A stretch of 64,000 nucleotides of DNA from Bizionia sp. M204 (GTDB lineage: Bacteria > Bacteroidota > Bacteroidia > Flavobacteriales > Flavobacteriaceae): assembly GCF_023205095.1 (NCBI RefSeq), contig NZ_CP046242.1, positions 1,477,001 to 1,541,000 of the forward strand, given 5' to 3'. Positions 19,308 through 28,939 of the stretch are shown here, piece after piece. The notes under the pieces are model-generated. The model had not been told where the DNA came from. It did no database searches and saw nothing but the letters and a program-made list of their open reading frames with translations. The position numbers and the translations under genes were made by a program. Every line of letters begins with the position of its first letter. Position 1 is the stretch's first letter.

Positions 19308-19775
19308 TTAATTAATCAGTCTATCTAAATACTGAAACAAGTCGCCTTTAGTAATTACACCGCCTTGTTGAATGAGTTGAAATTTATCGACATTTTTATC
19401 TTCTGAATACTCTTTTTTGGCTTGAAGAAACTCTACATCATCATCCATTAAGTTCTCACGCAACCAATTAAACCCGTCTGTTGTGGTTAAATCGATTGGG
19501 TTTTTAAGCTTCACAGCTATCAAGTGCATTATATCGTCTTTTAAATGAAATAAGTGCATTTGTTGTGGCGAAATATGCTCAATATATACGACTTTGTTTA
19601 AAACACCCTCCCAAACCAAATCACTAAACACGTCTAGTTCCTGTTCAGCCACTTCAGGTTTATTAATTTTAATATCGTTCCACTCATCGGCTGTGATGGT
19701 CTGTGTCGCTAGAAAATTTATAAACTCTTGATGTAATTCTTCAAATTGTTCTTTGGTTAATCTTGCGTATTTCAT
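19308..19775 (-). CDS. Conserved hypothetical protein (DUF6495-like)
   Basis: This 155-aa soluble protein begins MKYARLTKEQFEELHQEFINF. It has no signal peptide or membrane segment and is rich in acidic residues and helices. From memory it matches a small family restricted to flavobacteria (DUF6495); this needs a profile search. It lies between the GDPD gene and hisS on the same strand, with a 23-bp gap to the former. Function unknown. Confidence 0.75.
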   Translation of the reverse strand: MKYARLTKEQFEELHQEFINFLATQTITADEWNDIKINKPEVAEQELDVFSDLVWEGVLNKVVYIEHISPQQMHLFHLKDDIMHLIAVKLKNPIDLTTTDGFNWLRENLMDDDVEFLQAKKEYSEDKNVDKFQLIQQGGVITKGDLFQYLDRLIN

Positions 19776-19798
19776 GGTACTAATTATTTATTATGCTA

Positions 19799-20701
19799 TT
19801 ATTTTAAAATATTCAAGGCGTTGGCAGCTTCAAATGGTCTATCGGTTGCAAAGACATCAATACCTAACTTTTGCCATTTCAAATAAAGAGAGTCGCCTTT
19901 GGTTTCCGCTTGCTTATCCAAGTTACCCAACGTTCCTAACATGGTTTTAATTCCTTGTTTATGCAACTTATTGTATAAGGTGGTATCAGATAATCTGGTT
20001 CCCGTAAAAGCAATCATATTATGTGTAGGAATTTCAGATTCTAATAACCAATTTAATTCTTGTTGATTCCTAGCAGAAACAGACAATAATAAATCGGGTG
20101 CTAGTTGATATGCTTTATTAGCTTGTTCCATATCATACGTAATAATTATAGAAATATCTTCAGCGTTATTTTCGCGAATGGCTTGAATAACCTCCGCCAC
20201 ATCGACACTTTTCTTAATATCAATGGTTAATATGGCATTATTCGCTTTGGACCATTTAAGAACTTCTGTAAATTTTGGGATTTTAAAATTGGTACGAGTT
20301 CCAAAGTCATCAATTAAATAAAAGGCTTGAAGCTCATTAAACGTATAGTTTGTTAATTTATCAGTTCCTGTGGTTGTACGATCCAATGTATGGTCATGCA
20401 TTAAAACCAAGATGCCATCTTTAGTTTTAGCCACATCAATTTCAAAAACGGCTGCTATACTATCATTTACATATTTAATAGTTTCTAAACAGTTTTCGGG
20501 ATAATTAGCCAATCCAACGCCACCTCTATGCACACTTATTAAAGGTGATGCTTGGGGTTGGTATTGAAAGGCTTTTATTAAAGCAGAAGGACTTAAAGTA
20601 GAACCAACCGCTTCTTTAGTTGGAAGGGATTGATTTGGTTCCTTTGTTTTATCCTTACATGAAAAAAGGACGAAAAAAACGAGTATGATTGATAATCTCA
20701 T
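19799..20701 (-). CDS. Glycerophosphodiester phosphodiesterase family lipoprotein
   Basis: The protein has the GDPD signature: SVHRGG near the start, ENCLETIKY, FEIDVAKTKDGILVLMHDHTLDRTT, and a late TDRP motif. It should hydrolyse glycerophosphodiesters to glycerol-3-phosphate and an alcohol. I place the start at the internal ATG at 20701 because it gives a clean lipoprotein signal (MRLSIILVFFVLFSC, lipid Cys15). The upstream ATG at 20740 adds 13 charged residues and abuts the terminator of the ribosomal operon. It is likely anchored in the membrane, facing the periplasm. Confidence 0.88.
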   Translation of the reverse strand: MRLSIILVFFVLFSCKDKTKEPNQSLPTKEAVGSTLSPSALIKAFQYQPQASPLISVHRGGVGLANYPENCLETIKYVNDSIAAVFEIDVAKTKDGILVLMHDHTLDRTTTGTDKLTNYTFNELQAFYLIDDFGTRTNFKIPKFTEVLKWSKANNAILTIDIKKSVDVAEVIQAIRENNAEDISIIITYDMEQANKAYQLAPDLLLSVSARNQQELNWLLESEIPTHNMIAFTGTRLSDTTLYNKLHKQGIKTMLGTLGNLDKQAETKGDSLYLKWQKLGIDVFATDRPFEAANALNILK

Positions 20702-20741
20702 GGTAACAGGTTTCGGGTAATAATCTTTAAAAATGGCCATT

Positions 20742-20777
20742 AAAAAAACCGTTTAGAGCCATTCTAAACGGTTTTTA
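20742..20777 (-). terminator. Terminator of the rpsF-rpsR-rplI operon
   Basis: AAACCGTTTAGA (20746-20757) pairs with TCTAAACGGTTT (20763-20774). On the minus strand a run of seven T follows. It separates the ribosomal operon from the GDPD gene. Confidence 0.9.
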
Positions 20778-20799
20778 TTATACTATGCAAAGTGTTAAA

Positions 20800-21261
20800 T
20801 TACGCTTGTGCAATAACCTCGAATGGTAATTCTACAGTTACTTCTCTATGTAAACGAATAACCGCATCATACTGACCTAAACGCTTAATACTACCACCTG
20901 TGATAGTAATAAATTTCTTATCAATAGTGTGTCCTTCTTTTTCAAAAGCTTCAACTAAATCTGCTTTGGTAATTGAACCAAATAATTTATCACCAGCTGA
21001 TGCACCTTCTGTAGCTTTAGCCGTAATCTTAATCTCTAAAGATTTGATAGCTTCAGCAATTTTAGTAGCGTCATCAATAATTTTCTTGTCTTTAAATGCA
21101 CGTTGCTTTAAGTTTTCAGCTAATACTTTCTTTGCAGAAGCAGTTGCTAAAATAGCTTGACCATGAGGAATTAAATAATTTCTCCCATAACCATTCTTTA
21201 CAGTTACAACATCGTCTTTAAATCCTAGATTTTCAACGTCTTGTTTTAATATAAGTTCCAT
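20800..21261 (-). CDS. rplI: 50S ribosomal protein L9
   Basis: This 153-aa protein has the L9 N-terminal signature (MELILKQDVENLGFKDD, then GYGRNYLIPHG), a long connecting helix, and a C-terminal domain ending in EVTVELPFEVI. It is a structural protein of the large subunit, binding 23S rRNA. It is third in the S6-S18-L9 operon, 13 bp after rpsR. Confidence 0.97.
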   Translation of the reverse strand: MELILKQDVENLGFKDDVVTVKNGYGRNYLIPHGQAILATASAKKVLAENLKQRAFKDKKIIDDATKIAEAIKSLEIKITAKATEGASAGDKLFGSITKADLVEAFEKEGHTIDKKFITITGGSIKRLGQYDAVIRLHREVTVELPFEVIAQA

Positions 21262-21274
21262 TGTTATGAGTGTT

Positions 21275-21571
21275 TTATTTTAATAAATCGGCCACGTATG
21301 GCATTAATGCTAAATGACGTGCTCTTTTTACAGCCACAGATACTTTTCTTTGGTATTTTAAAGAAGTTCCTGTTAAACGTCTTGGTAAAATTTTACCTTG
21401 TTCATTTACAAATCCTAATAACCAGTCTGGATTTTTATAATCCACATACTTGATACCAGATTTCTTAAAACGACAGTATTTTTTCGCTTTGTTGGTGTCT
21501 ATATTTAACGGTGTTAAATATCTAATTTCACCGTCTTTTTTTCCTTTTGCTTGTTGCTCTATAGATGACAT
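21275..21571 (-). CDS. rpsR: 30S ribosomal protein S18
   Basis: This 98-aa protein contains the S18 core: [18 protein letters not shown], then [18 protein letters not shown], and [14 protein letters not shown]. It binds 16S rRNA together with S6, encoded just upstream with 2 bp between the genes. An N-terminal extension of about 30 residues is common in this phylum. Confidence 0.97.
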   Translation of the reverse strand: MSSIEQQAKGKKDGEIRYLTPLNIDTNKAKKYCRFKKSGIKYVDYKNPDWLLGFVNEQGKILPRRLTGTSLKYQRKVSVAVKRARHLALMPYVADLLK

Positions 21572-21573
21572 AA

Positions 21574-21912
21574 TTACGCTTTTTCTTTAAGTTTAACTCT
21601 TCTTCTTTCTGCCCAAGCTACAGCATGCTTATCTAAAGCTACCGTTAAGTAACGCATAAAACGCTCATCACGTCTAAACTCTACTTCTAATGGATTGATA
21701 ACTTCGCCATCAACTTGATATTCGAATAAGTGATAAAAACCACTTTTTTTGTTTTGAATTGGGTAGGCTAATTTTTTTAAGCCCCAATCCTCTTTGGATA
21801 TCATCTTCGCTCCTTTAGAAACAAGAAAATCTTCGTATTTCTGTACTGTTTCCTTTATCTGAACTTCAGATAAAACGGGATTTAAGATGAAAACAGTTTC
21901 ATAATGATTCAT
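21574..21912 (-). CDS. rpsF: 30S ribosomal protein S6
   Basis: This 112-aa protein starts [16 protein letters not shown] and includes [22 protein letters not shown], diagnostic of S6. It is the first gene of the operon and partners S18 on the 30S platform. A good promoter lies just upstream. Confidence 0.97.
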   Translation of the reverse strand: MNHYETVFILNPVLSEVQIKETVQKYEDFLVSKGAKMISKEDWGLKKLAYPIQNKKSGFYHLFEYQVDGEVINPLEVEFRRDERFMRYLTVALDKHAVAWAERRRVKLKEKA

Positions 21913-21944
21913 AAAAATCTAAATTTTATAGTTAAAAATGGGTG

Positions 21945-21975
21945 CAAAAGTAATTATTTATTTCATATATTACAA
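21945..21975 (-). promoter_or_regulatory. Promoter of the rpsF operon
   Basis: On the minus strand, TTG (21973-21975) and TACTTTTG (21945-21952) are separated by 20 bp, the consensus layout for Bacteroidota primary-sigma promoters. The leader is about 25-30 nt. Confidence 0.8.
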
Positions 21976-22124
21976 CATAATTTCAAAGTATATTCGTATT
22001 TTTATTATTTCAATGAAATCTTGTTAATGAAATGTTAAAATAAACGTTTTATCGGTGTTATTTGGTTTTTAACCGAATTTTTTGTACTATTGTCGATATC
22101 TTAACCGAAATAAAACAAAATGTT

Positions 22125-22820
22125 ATGACATTAAACTGTGTAGTAGTTGACGACTCCGCGATTCAACGTCTCTCGATTGTTAAATTAATTGAAAATCACC
22201 CCTCACTTAATTTAATTGCCGAGTACAATAGTGCGTTAGAAACCAAAAACGGCTTAAATACCCATAAAGTAGACTTAATTTTCTTGGATATTGAAATGCC
22301 TGTATTAAATGGTTTTGAATTGTTGGACGTTTTAAATAACAAACCCCAAATTATATTTGTAACAGGCAAAACGGAATACGCCTTTAAAGCATTTAATTAT
22401 GATGCTACGGATTATTTACACAAACCTATTACACGAGAGCGCTTTAACACAGCTGTTGATAAAGCCGTTGAACAGCATAAACTTAAATTAGATTTTAACG
22501 AAACTGAAGGTGAACACATTTTTGTGAAAAGTAACCTGAAAAAACGTAAAGTCTATATTAAAGATATTAAGTGGATTGAAGCACTTGGCGATTATGTAAA
22601 ATTAGTTACGGAAGAAACGAGTCTTGTTGTCCTTTCTACGATGAAAGCTTTTGAACATGAACTTCCTGAAGGAAAATTTTTAAGGATTCATAAATCGTAT
22701 ATCGTGAATTTAGATAAAGTGGACCGTTTTAATAGTAAAAACGTTGAAGTTGGCGCTTATGAAATTCCTTTAAGTCGAAATAAAAAGACCCAATTGGTCG
22801 ATGCACTAAACAATATTTAA
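22125..22820 (+). CDS. LytTR-family response regulator
   Basis: This protein has a receiver domain (about 1-120) with acidic pocket D9/D10, phosphoacceptor D55 in LIFLDIEMP and K100 in YLHKPI. A LytTR DNA-binding domain (about 128-230; KRKVYIKDIKWIEALGDYVKL) follows. I chose ATG at 22125 because MTLNCVVVDDSAIQRLS is the natural receiver start; the in-frame ATG at 22062 adds 21 residues overlying the likely promoter. No histidine kinase is adjacent, so it is an orphan; its partner is probably a LytS-type kinase elsewhere. Confidence 0.92.
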   Translation: MTLNCVVVDDSAIQRLSIVKLIENHPSLNLIAEYNSALETKNGLNTHKVDLIFLDIEMPVLNGFELLDVLNNKPQIIFVTGKTEYAFKAFNYDATDYLHKPITRERFNTAVDKAVEQHKLKLDFNETEGEHIFVKSNLKKRKVYIKDIKWIEALGDYVKLVTEETSLVVLSTMKAFEHELPEGKFLRIHKSYIVNLDKVDRFNSKNVEVGAYEIPLSRNKKTQLVDALNNI

Positions 22821-22827
22821 TAAAATT

Positions 22828-22854
22828 CCTGATGTAAACATCAGGATTTTTTTT
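22828..22854 (+). terminator. Rho-independent terminator
   Basis: CCTGATG (22828-22834) pairs with CATCAGG (22839-22845), then eight T after one A. It lies directly after the LytTR gene. Confidence 0.88.
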
Positions 22855-22873
22855 GCTTTGTAATACCATCCTT

Positions 22874-25330
22874 CTAATAATTATCTACATTCAGAATGAC
22901 GCGAATTGGCCTAAAATCCTTTACGCTCGAAAAACTCGTATTAATTTTTAAAATAGCCGCTTTTGTTTTGGCCAGCGATTGTTTATTCGGAATTTTAACC
23001 AATATATTTTTATGATATTGATTTCTAATTCTAGAAACTGGCGGAAATTCTGGCCCTAAAACATACTGCTTAAAAACCTGTCGTAAGGATTTAGCATACC
23101 AATCGGCACCAACATTCACCTTATTATAATCACGGTGTTTTAGGGTGATTTTTATCAAACGATAAACCGGTGGATATTTAAAATTATAGCGGTCGTCCAT
23201 CTGCTCTTTAAACATTTGCACATAGTTATTAGTAGAAACCTGTTGCAAAATATTATGATGCGGATTATAGGTTTGGATTAATACCTTCCCACGCTTATCT
23301 GTACGTCCTGCACGTCCTGAAACCTGCAATAGTAACTGAAAACTACGTTCATGGGCTCTGAAGTCTGGAAAATTAAGCATGTTATCAGCATTCATAACAC
23401 CAACTAATTTTACGTTTCTAAAGTCTAATCCTTTGGTAAGCATTTGTGTTCCCACTAAAATATCCACTTCTTGATTTTCAAAGGTGGTAATAATTTTTTC
23501 GTAACCATACTTACCTCGTGTGGTGTCTAAATCCATACGCGCTACTTTATAATCTGGAAACAGGATGCTTACCTCCTTCTCTACCTGTTCGGTTCCGAAA
23601 CCTTTATTATCTAATTCCACGCTGCCACACGCTTCACATTTTTTAATCATGACACTGTGATACCCACAATAGTGACAACGCAACTGATCGCGATATTGAT
23701 GATAGGTTAAACTCACGTCACAACTTGGACATTGCGGCGAATGCCCACAGGTTTCACATTCAATAATTGGCGAATATCCTCTCCGGTTTTGAAACAAGAT
23801 AATTTGATGACCATCTTCCAAGGTTTCTGTCATTTCTTCTATTAACCGATCACTGAAATGGCCTTTCATCCGTTTACGCTTCTGCTTGTCCTTTATATCT
23901 ACCAATTCAATATCAGGCATCAACACATCATTAAAACGGGTGGTTAATTCTACCAATCCATATTTTTGCTGTTGCGCATTAAAATAGCTTTCCAGACTTG
24001 GTGTTGCTGAACCTAATAATGTTTTGGTTTTGAAAACACTTGCTAAAACAATTGCGGTATCCCGGGCATGATATCGTGGTGCAGGATCAAATTGTTTGTA
24101 GGACTGTTCGTGTTCTTCATCCACAATTATTAAACCTAAATCGTGAAAAGGTAACAACACAGACGATCGCGCACCCAAAATAACTTGGGCTTTTGGGGAG
24201 TTACTTAAAACCTGATTCCAGACCTCAACACGTTCGTTGCTGGAATATTTAGAATGGTAAACCGCCACTTGCTCACCAAAATAATTCTGTAATCTGGATA
24301 CCAATTGCGTGGTAAGCGCAATTTCTGGAAGCAAATACAACACCTGTTTTCCTTGCTGCAATGCATTTTCAATAAGCTTGACATATATTTCTGTTTTCCC
24401 AGATGATGTTACGCCATGTAGCAAAACAATATTCTGACTTTGGAAGGATTCTAAAATATCTTTCATAGCCACCTCTTGCGCTTCGTTTAAATGTTTGGAA
24501 CCTTCGGTTTCCTGATCATCATACTGCACACGGTCTGTTTGTACAAAATACTCCTCCAGAATCTCCTTATCTATTAAAGACTTTACAATGGCTGATGAGC
24601 TGTTGCTAGCTGTTGTTAAATCGGAAACTGGAATGGGCTTTTTTGATTTAGCGGTTAATGAAAATAGGGTCATTACCACATCGCGTTGTTTGGGCGCGCG
24701 ACTTAAATCTTCTAACAACTCCTGTAACGCAGCTTGGGAATGAAACGTATTTTGAAGTTTTACATGACGGACCAATTTGGGTTTATATTTATCAAATATT
24801 TCTTCATGAACTGAAATTGCTTCTTTTTCTAACAAGCGTTTCACTAATGGAAGCACATTTTTTTTATCGACAATATTACTAATGTCTTGGATTTTTAATG
24901 AGGTTTGATGCTGTAATGCCTCGTAGATTAGGAATTCGTCGTCCTTTAAATCGGCCTCATTAATTTCCAAAGTCATATTTTTGGAAATAATGGTTTCACT
25001 ATCTAAAATAAAAGCACCCGGAAGGGCAGCTCGCATCACATCGCCAACTGTACACATGTAATAGTTGGACATCCATTCCCATAAACGGAATTGCGCTTGA
25101 GTAACAATTGGTGTTTCGTCTAAAATTTGATGAATATCTTTCGCTTCATAAATTAATGGTTCGTTGGTATGGATAGCTTGAACAATTCCGGTGTAAATTT
25201 TACTTTTTCCAAAAGGAACAGACACACGCATACCAGGCTTAATAAATTCTGATTCGGCAATTGTTATTCGATACGTAAAGCTCTTTTCAAGCGGAATAGG
25301 CAATATAACGTCTATAAAAAAATCCTTCAT
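22874..25330 (-). CDS. priA: Primosomal protein N' (replication restart helicase PriA)
   Basis: This 818-aa 3'-to-5' DNA helicase reloads the replisome at collapsed forks. Visible features are the N-terminal DNA-binding region (FIDVILPIPLEKSFTY), Walker A GVTSSGKT, Walker B IIVDEEHE, the GSATPSLES motif, and the zinc-binding Cys cluster starting CETCGHSPQCPSC and continuing CHYCGYH and CEACGS. The C-terminal helicase motifs are LVGTQMLTKGLDF and QVSGRAGR. It starts 1 bp after the yihY stop, so it is probably the last gene of a nadC-yihY-priA operon. Confidence 0.97.
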   Translation of the reverse strand: MKDFFIDVILPIPLEKSFTYRITIAESEFIKPGMRVSVPFGKSKIYTGIVQAIHTNEPLIYEAKDIHQILDETPIVTQAQFRLWEWMSNYYMCTVGDVMRAALPGAFILDSETIISKNMTLEINEADLKDDEFLIYEALQHQTSLKIQDISNIVDKKNVLPLVKRLLEKEAISVHEEIFDKYKPKLVRHVKLQNTFHSQAALQELLEDLSRAPKQRDVVMTLFSLTAKSKKPIPVSDLTTASNSSSAIVKSLIDKEILEEYFVQTDRVQYDDQETEGSKHLNEAQEVAMKDILESFQSQNIVLLHGVTSSGKTEIYVKLIENALQQGKQVLYLLPEIALTTQLVSRLQNYFGEQVAVYHSKYSSNERVEVWNQVLSNSPKAQVILGARSSVLLPFHDLGLIIVDEEHEQSYKQFDPAPRYHARDTAIVLASVFKTKTLLGSATPSLESYFNAQQQKYGLVELTTRFNDVLMPDIELVDIKDKQKRKRMKGHFSDRLIEEMTETLEDGHQIILFQNRRGYSPIIECETCGHSPQCPSCDVSLTYHQYRDQLRCHYCGYHSVMIKKCEACGSVELDNKGFGTEQVEKEVSILFPDYKVARMDLDTTRGKYGYEKIITTFENQEVDILVGTQMLTKGLDFRNVKLVGVMNADNMLNFPDFRAHERSFQLLLQVSGRAGRTDKRGKVLIQTYNPHHNILQQVSTNNYVQMFKEQMDDRYNFKYPPVYRLIKITLKHRDYNKVNVGADWYAKSLRQVFKQYVLGPEFPPVSRIRNQYHKNILVKIPNKQSLAKTKAAILKINTSFSSVKDFRPIRVILNVDNY

Positions 25331-25331
25331 A

Positions 25332-26261
25332 TTAAAACCCTTTTCTTAAACGATTCAAGGAGGCATTTAATTCATAGCCCATGAGTAGAATATTACTATT
25401 TAGCCACAGGTAAAAAAGCAATATTAAAAGTGCACCAATGGAGCCGTAAAGCTTATTATATTGTGAGAAATTAGTGATATATAACCCGAAAAAATAAGAG
25501 GTTACAATTATCAATAAAGTTGTAAATAAAGCACCAATGGAAAAGAACCTAGACTCCTTCCCTTCCCTGGTCCCAAAATAATACAAGGTGGCCACTGCTA
25601 AATAAATCATGATTACAAAAAACACATATTTAACAATAGGCACCCAAATAACAGTACTTTCTGCATCCACGTAACCAAAAGCTTGTAAATTACCTATTAT
25701 ATAAATTTGAAAATACCCAAAAAATGCGACGGTAAGAATGGAAAGAAACGCAAGAATTAACGCGACTCCCAAGGCATACATATATTGTTTAAAAATATTT
25801 CGGCTTAATTGTTCATGATAGGAGCTTTCAAAACCAGCAAAAACGGCATTAATTCCATTGGCCATTAAAGCAATAGACACTAAAAAAACGGATGATAAAA
25901 ATCCACCACGTTCTGTACTATCAATGTTTTCAAAAATATTAGCAAAGAAAAAATCGGATGTACTTGGTGGTAAAAACGAATTTAGAAACCGTTGAAATTC
26001 TATTTTAAAATCGTCTATAGGTATGTAAGGAATAACAATCAATACAAATAATAGAAACGGAAAAATAGCCGTAAAAAAGTTGAAAGCAATGGCACTGGCT
26101 CGTGTGGTTAGGGCACCTTTAACAATACCAATTGTGTAGAGTTCCATTAAATCATACAAGGACAAACCTTCCAACCCTGGCAGCTTGAATTTCTTTAAAA
26201 ATTTAACCAACAGATTGACAATAGGTATATTGGCCAATTTATCTTCTACAGGTTTTGACAT
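25332..26261 (-). CDS. YihY/virulence factor BrkB family membrane protein
   Basis: This 309-aa protein has about six transmembrane segments and the family motifs RASAIAFNFFTAIFPFLLF near residue 60 and YGSIGALLILLFYLWLNS near the C-terminus. The family was once annotated as RNase BN, which is wrong for these membrane proteins; their role is unsettled. It is 37 bp downstream of nadC and 1 bp upstream of priA. Confidence 0.93.
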   Translation of the reverse strand: MSKPVEDKLANIPIVNLLVKFLKKFKLPGLEGLSLYDLMELYTIGIVKGALTTRASAIAFNFFTAIFPFLLFVLIVIPYIPIDDFKIEFQRFLNSFLPPSTSDFFFANIFENIDSTERGGFLSSVFLVSIALMANGINAVFAGFESSYHEQLSRNIFKQYMYALGVALILAFLSILTVAFFGYFQIYIIGNLQAFGYVDAESTVIWVPIVKYVFFVIMIYLAVATLYYFGTREGKESRFFSIGALFTTLLIIVTSYFFGLYITNFSQYNKLYGSIGALLILLFYLWLNSNILLMGYELNASLNRLRKGF

Positions 26262-26298
26262 TTAGGGTTCAATTTTATTTAGAGCGTTTTACAGTGAA

Positions 26299-27156
26299 TT
26301 AAACAGCCTTTAAGCTTAAATCCATATTATAAACGGAATGCGTTAAGGCACCTGATGAAATATAATTAACGCCACATTCGGCATAGTTTCTAATGGTCTG
26401 CTCATTAATACCACCAGAACTTTCTGTTAAACATGTGTTGCCAATTAGCGCCACAGCCTTTTTGGTATCTTGATAATTAAAGTTGTCTATTAAAATACGA
26501 TACACACCTTCAGTTTTTAAAATTTCTTGTATTTCATCCAAATTTCTTGCTTCCACAATAATTTTTAAATCGCGATTGGTATCTTTTAAATATTGCTTGG
26601 TTTTTTCAATGGCTTTAGTAATACCTCCTGCAAAATCTATGTGATTATCTTTAAGCATAATCATATCATACAAGGCAAACCGATGATTTTCGCCACCTCC
26701 AATTTTTACAGCCCATTTTTCTAGTGCGCGAATACCAGGTGTTGTTTTTCGGGTATCTAAAACTTTGGTTCCAGTGCCTTCTAGCAAATCTACAAATTGC
26801 TTGGTTTTTGTTGCAATAGCACTCATGCGTTGCATGGCATTTAAAACTAATCGTTCGGCTTTTAATATAGACTGTGAAGATCCTTCCACATAAAAAACAA
26901 TGTCGCCATAATTAACGGGGCTACCGTCTTTAATGTGTGTTTCTACCTTTAAATCTTTATCAATATAGGCAAATACTTGTTTTGCAAATTCTACACCAGC
27001 AATAATACCCTTATCTTTTACTAGTAACTTGGCTTTTCCCGTTGCTTCTGCAGGAATGCAGGCTAATGAGCTATGATCACCATCACCAACGTCTTCACGG
27101 ATGGCATTGGTTATTATTAAGTCTATTTCTGTATTAAATTGGTCTTGGGTTATCAT
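26299..27156 (-). CDS. nadC: Nicotinate-nucleotide diphosphorylase (carboxylating)
   Basis: This 285-aa quinolinate phosphoribosyltransferase makes nicotinate mononucleotide, CO2 and PPi from quinolinate and PRPP in de novo NAD synthesis. Characteristic strings are REDVGDGDHSS, RKTTPGIRALEKWAV, IGGGENHRFALYDMIMLKDNHI, and SSGGINEQTIRNYAECGV. Length is normal. It heads the likely nadC-yihY-priA operon and is divergent from the 276-aa gene. Confidence 0.97.
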   Translation of the reverse strand: MITQDQFNTEIDLIITNAIREDVGDGDHSSLACIPAEATGKAKLLVKDKGIIAGVEFAKQVFAYIDKDLKVETHIKDGSPVNYGDIVFYVEGSSQSILKAERLVLNAMQRMSAIATKTKQFVDLLEGTGTKVLDTRKTTPGIRALEKWAVKIGGGENHRFALYDMIMLKDNHIDFAGGITKAIEKTKQYLKDTNRDLKIIVEARNLDEIQEILKTEGVYRILIDNFNYQDTKKAVALIGNTCLTESSGGINEQTIRNYAECGVNYISSGALTHSVYNMDLSLKAV

Positions 27157-27210
27157 TTTTTGTTATTTTAGACACTACGAAAATATAGCATTTTTAATTA
27201 AACCCTACTT

Positions 27211-28041
27211 ATGATCATAAAAAAATTAGCTTTTACACTGTTTACTATTTTTATTGGTCTTCATGTATATTCACAAAAAGAAATATACATGGATGAGAAT
27301 ATGAAAGAGATAGACGTCTTAACTTACTCAAAAAAATGTAGTTTGCAAGCTTTCAAATGTATTCAATATGATTTAGATACTTTAAAAATCAATAAAGTGC
27401 TTCCTAAATTCCACTTCGGAAAAATAGACCCAACGGCCTACACACAAATAAGAAAGTTATTAATGCGTGATTCTAAAAAAATTATAAAGCCTAATAAAAC
27501 GCTTATTGTTAAGTTCTATGATTCAATATTGCCTTTTGAAAAAGCATTGGCTAATTATAATAGACACATGCGAATAGTCCATGATCTTAATCTAGACTCT
27601 ACCAAATCAATAAACTCTAGACATTCTAATCTGACAGAAAAATCGTATATTAAAGGTCGGAAGGATTTTATTAAGAGAAGTAAAAAATGTAAAAAGAAAT
27701 TTGAAAAACGTTTTAATTCTGAAATCTTTTATTTAGTAGATGAAAGCAATGGATTAGCCAATACGTACACCAATTTTAATTGGATTGCAGATAACGGCTT
27801 TTTTAAAAACAACTTCTTCAAAATTAGGAGTCACTATAGTACTGTTTTTATAAAACCTGATGGCGAATATTTCTTGATTGGCACACATTTTCCGGACAGA
27901 TCCGCTAATAAACTTTTAAAAACAGATAATTGGTCCAAATATAAAAAGGATTGGCAAAAGACTTTAACCACAGAACGATTTAAGGGGTCTGGAATTTTTC
28001 AATATGAACTCTATTACAGTCACAAAGCCCATTGCTTTTAA
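27211..28041 (+). CDS. Exported hypothetical protein
   Basis: This 276-aa protein has a signal peptide (about 1-21, ending HVYSQ). The mature part is rich in Lys and aromatics, with a basic stretch near residues 145-170 and a late motif FIKPDGEYFLIGTHFPDRS. I do not recognise a family. It is divergent from nadC and 59 bp upstream of rlmH on the same strand. Confidence 0.7.
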   Translation: MIIKKLAFTLFTIFIGLHVYSQKEIYMDENMKEIDVLTYSKKCSLQAFKCIQYDLDTLKINKVLPKFHFGKIDPTAYTQIRKLLMRDSKKIIKPNKTLIVKFYDSILPFEKALANYNRHMRIVHDLNLDSTKSINSRHSNLTEKSYIKGRKDFIKRSKKCKKKFEKRFNSEIFYLVDESNGLANTYTNFNWIADNGFFKNNFFKIRSHYSTVFIKPDGEYFLIGTHFPDRSANKLLKTDNWSKYKKDWQKTLTTERFKGSGIFQYELYYSHKAHCF

Positions 28042-28100
28042 GTCATTCACCAGCACGAAATTAAATTATTTAATCACTGAAAATATTCTTTAAATCGCAC

Positions 28101-28574
28101 ATGACTATAAAACTTCTTGCCATAGGCAAAACCGACAATAAACAACTACAAGTCTTGATAGATGATTACCAAAAGCGACTATCTCATTATATCAAGTTTG
28201 AATTTGAAATAATTCCAGATTTAAAAAAGGTAAAGAATTTAAGTGAAGCCCAACAAAAAGACAAGGAAGGCCAACTGATTCTCTCCAAACTCAACCCTAC
28301 AGACACACTTATTTTATTAGATGAAAATGGGAAGCAAATGCATTCCGTAGCCTTTTCAGAATACGTGCAGAAGTATATGAATTCTGGAATAAAACAATTG
28401 GTTTTTGTTATTGGTGGCCCTTATGGATTTTCGGAAGCAGTATATGCAAAGGCTCAAGGTAAGTTGTCATTATCCAAAATGACATTTTCTCACCAGATGA
28501 TACGGTTGTTTATGGTGGAGCAGTTATATCGTGCATTTACCATATTAAAAAACGAACCGTATCACCATAGGTAA
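28101..28574 (+). CDS. rlmH: 23S rRNA (pseudouridine1915-N3)-methyltransferase
   Basis: This 157-aa SPOUT methyltransferase methylates pseudouridine 1915 in helix 69 of 23S rRNA using S-adenosylmethionine. Features: start MTIKLLAIGKT, the SAM-knot motif VFVIGGPYGFSEAVY, and the C-terminal MTFSHQMIRLFMVEQLYRAF ending EPYHHR, all diagnostic. Its length matches the family exactly. Confidence 0.97.
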   Translation: MTIKLLAIGKTDNKQLQVLIDDYQKRLSHYIKFEFEIIPDLKKVKNLSEAQQKDKEGQLILSKLNPTDTLILLDENGKQMHSVAFSEYVQKYMNSGIKQLVFVIGGPYGFSEAVYAKAQGKLSLSKMTFSHQMIRLFMVEQLYRAFTILKNEPYHHR

Positions 28575-28582
28575 GATGTTTG

Positions 28583-28882
28583 TTATTTAACAGAAAAGGT
28601 GTGTTTGCGTTTTTTAAGTTGTTTCTCTAAATCGCTGATGGTTTCTTTTACAGATGCTTCAAAATTCTTTTCATTTGAAATAGCATAAATTCGAGGTCCT
28701 GGCAAACTTAATTCCATACTACAAATATAGCCTTCTTCTTTGGTGCTGTTTTCTTTTTTAAATTGAACATCGCAATTAATTAACCAATCGTATTTTTTTA
28801 TAAGCGATTGTAATTTTTCTTTAGTAAAGGCAGTCAAAGCTTCACTTGTATCTAGGTTAACGTATTGAAAGTTTATTGTCAT
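28583..28882 (-). CDS. hpf: Ribosome hibernation-promoting factor, short form (HPF/RaiA)
   Basis: This 99-aa protein has the HPF/RaiA fold: MTINFQYVNLDTSEALTAF, then YICSMELSLPGPRIYA, and EASVKETISDLEKQLKKRK. It binds the 30S decoding centre of idle ribosomes. It lacks the C-terminal dimerisation domain of long HPF. It converges with rlmH (8 bp between stops). A -7 box and an FNR-like dyad lie upstream. Confidence 0.93.
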   Translation of the reverse strand: MTINFQYVNLDTSEALTAFTKEKLQSLIKKYDWLINCDVQFKKENSTKEEGYICSMELSLPGPRIYAISNEKNFEASVKETISDLEKQLKKRKHTFSVK

Positions 28883-28911
28883 AATTATAAGTTTTTTGGA
28901 TTGTTTATATT

Positions 28912-28919
28912 CAAATGTA
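28912..28919 (-). promoter_or_regulatory. -7 box of hpf
   Basis: TACATTTG on the minus strand, about 30 bp before the hpf ATG. No clear TTG lies about 20 bp upstream; that position is taken by the dyad at 28940-28957. Confidence 0.55.
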
Positions 28920-28939
28920 CTATCTATAAGTCTATATAA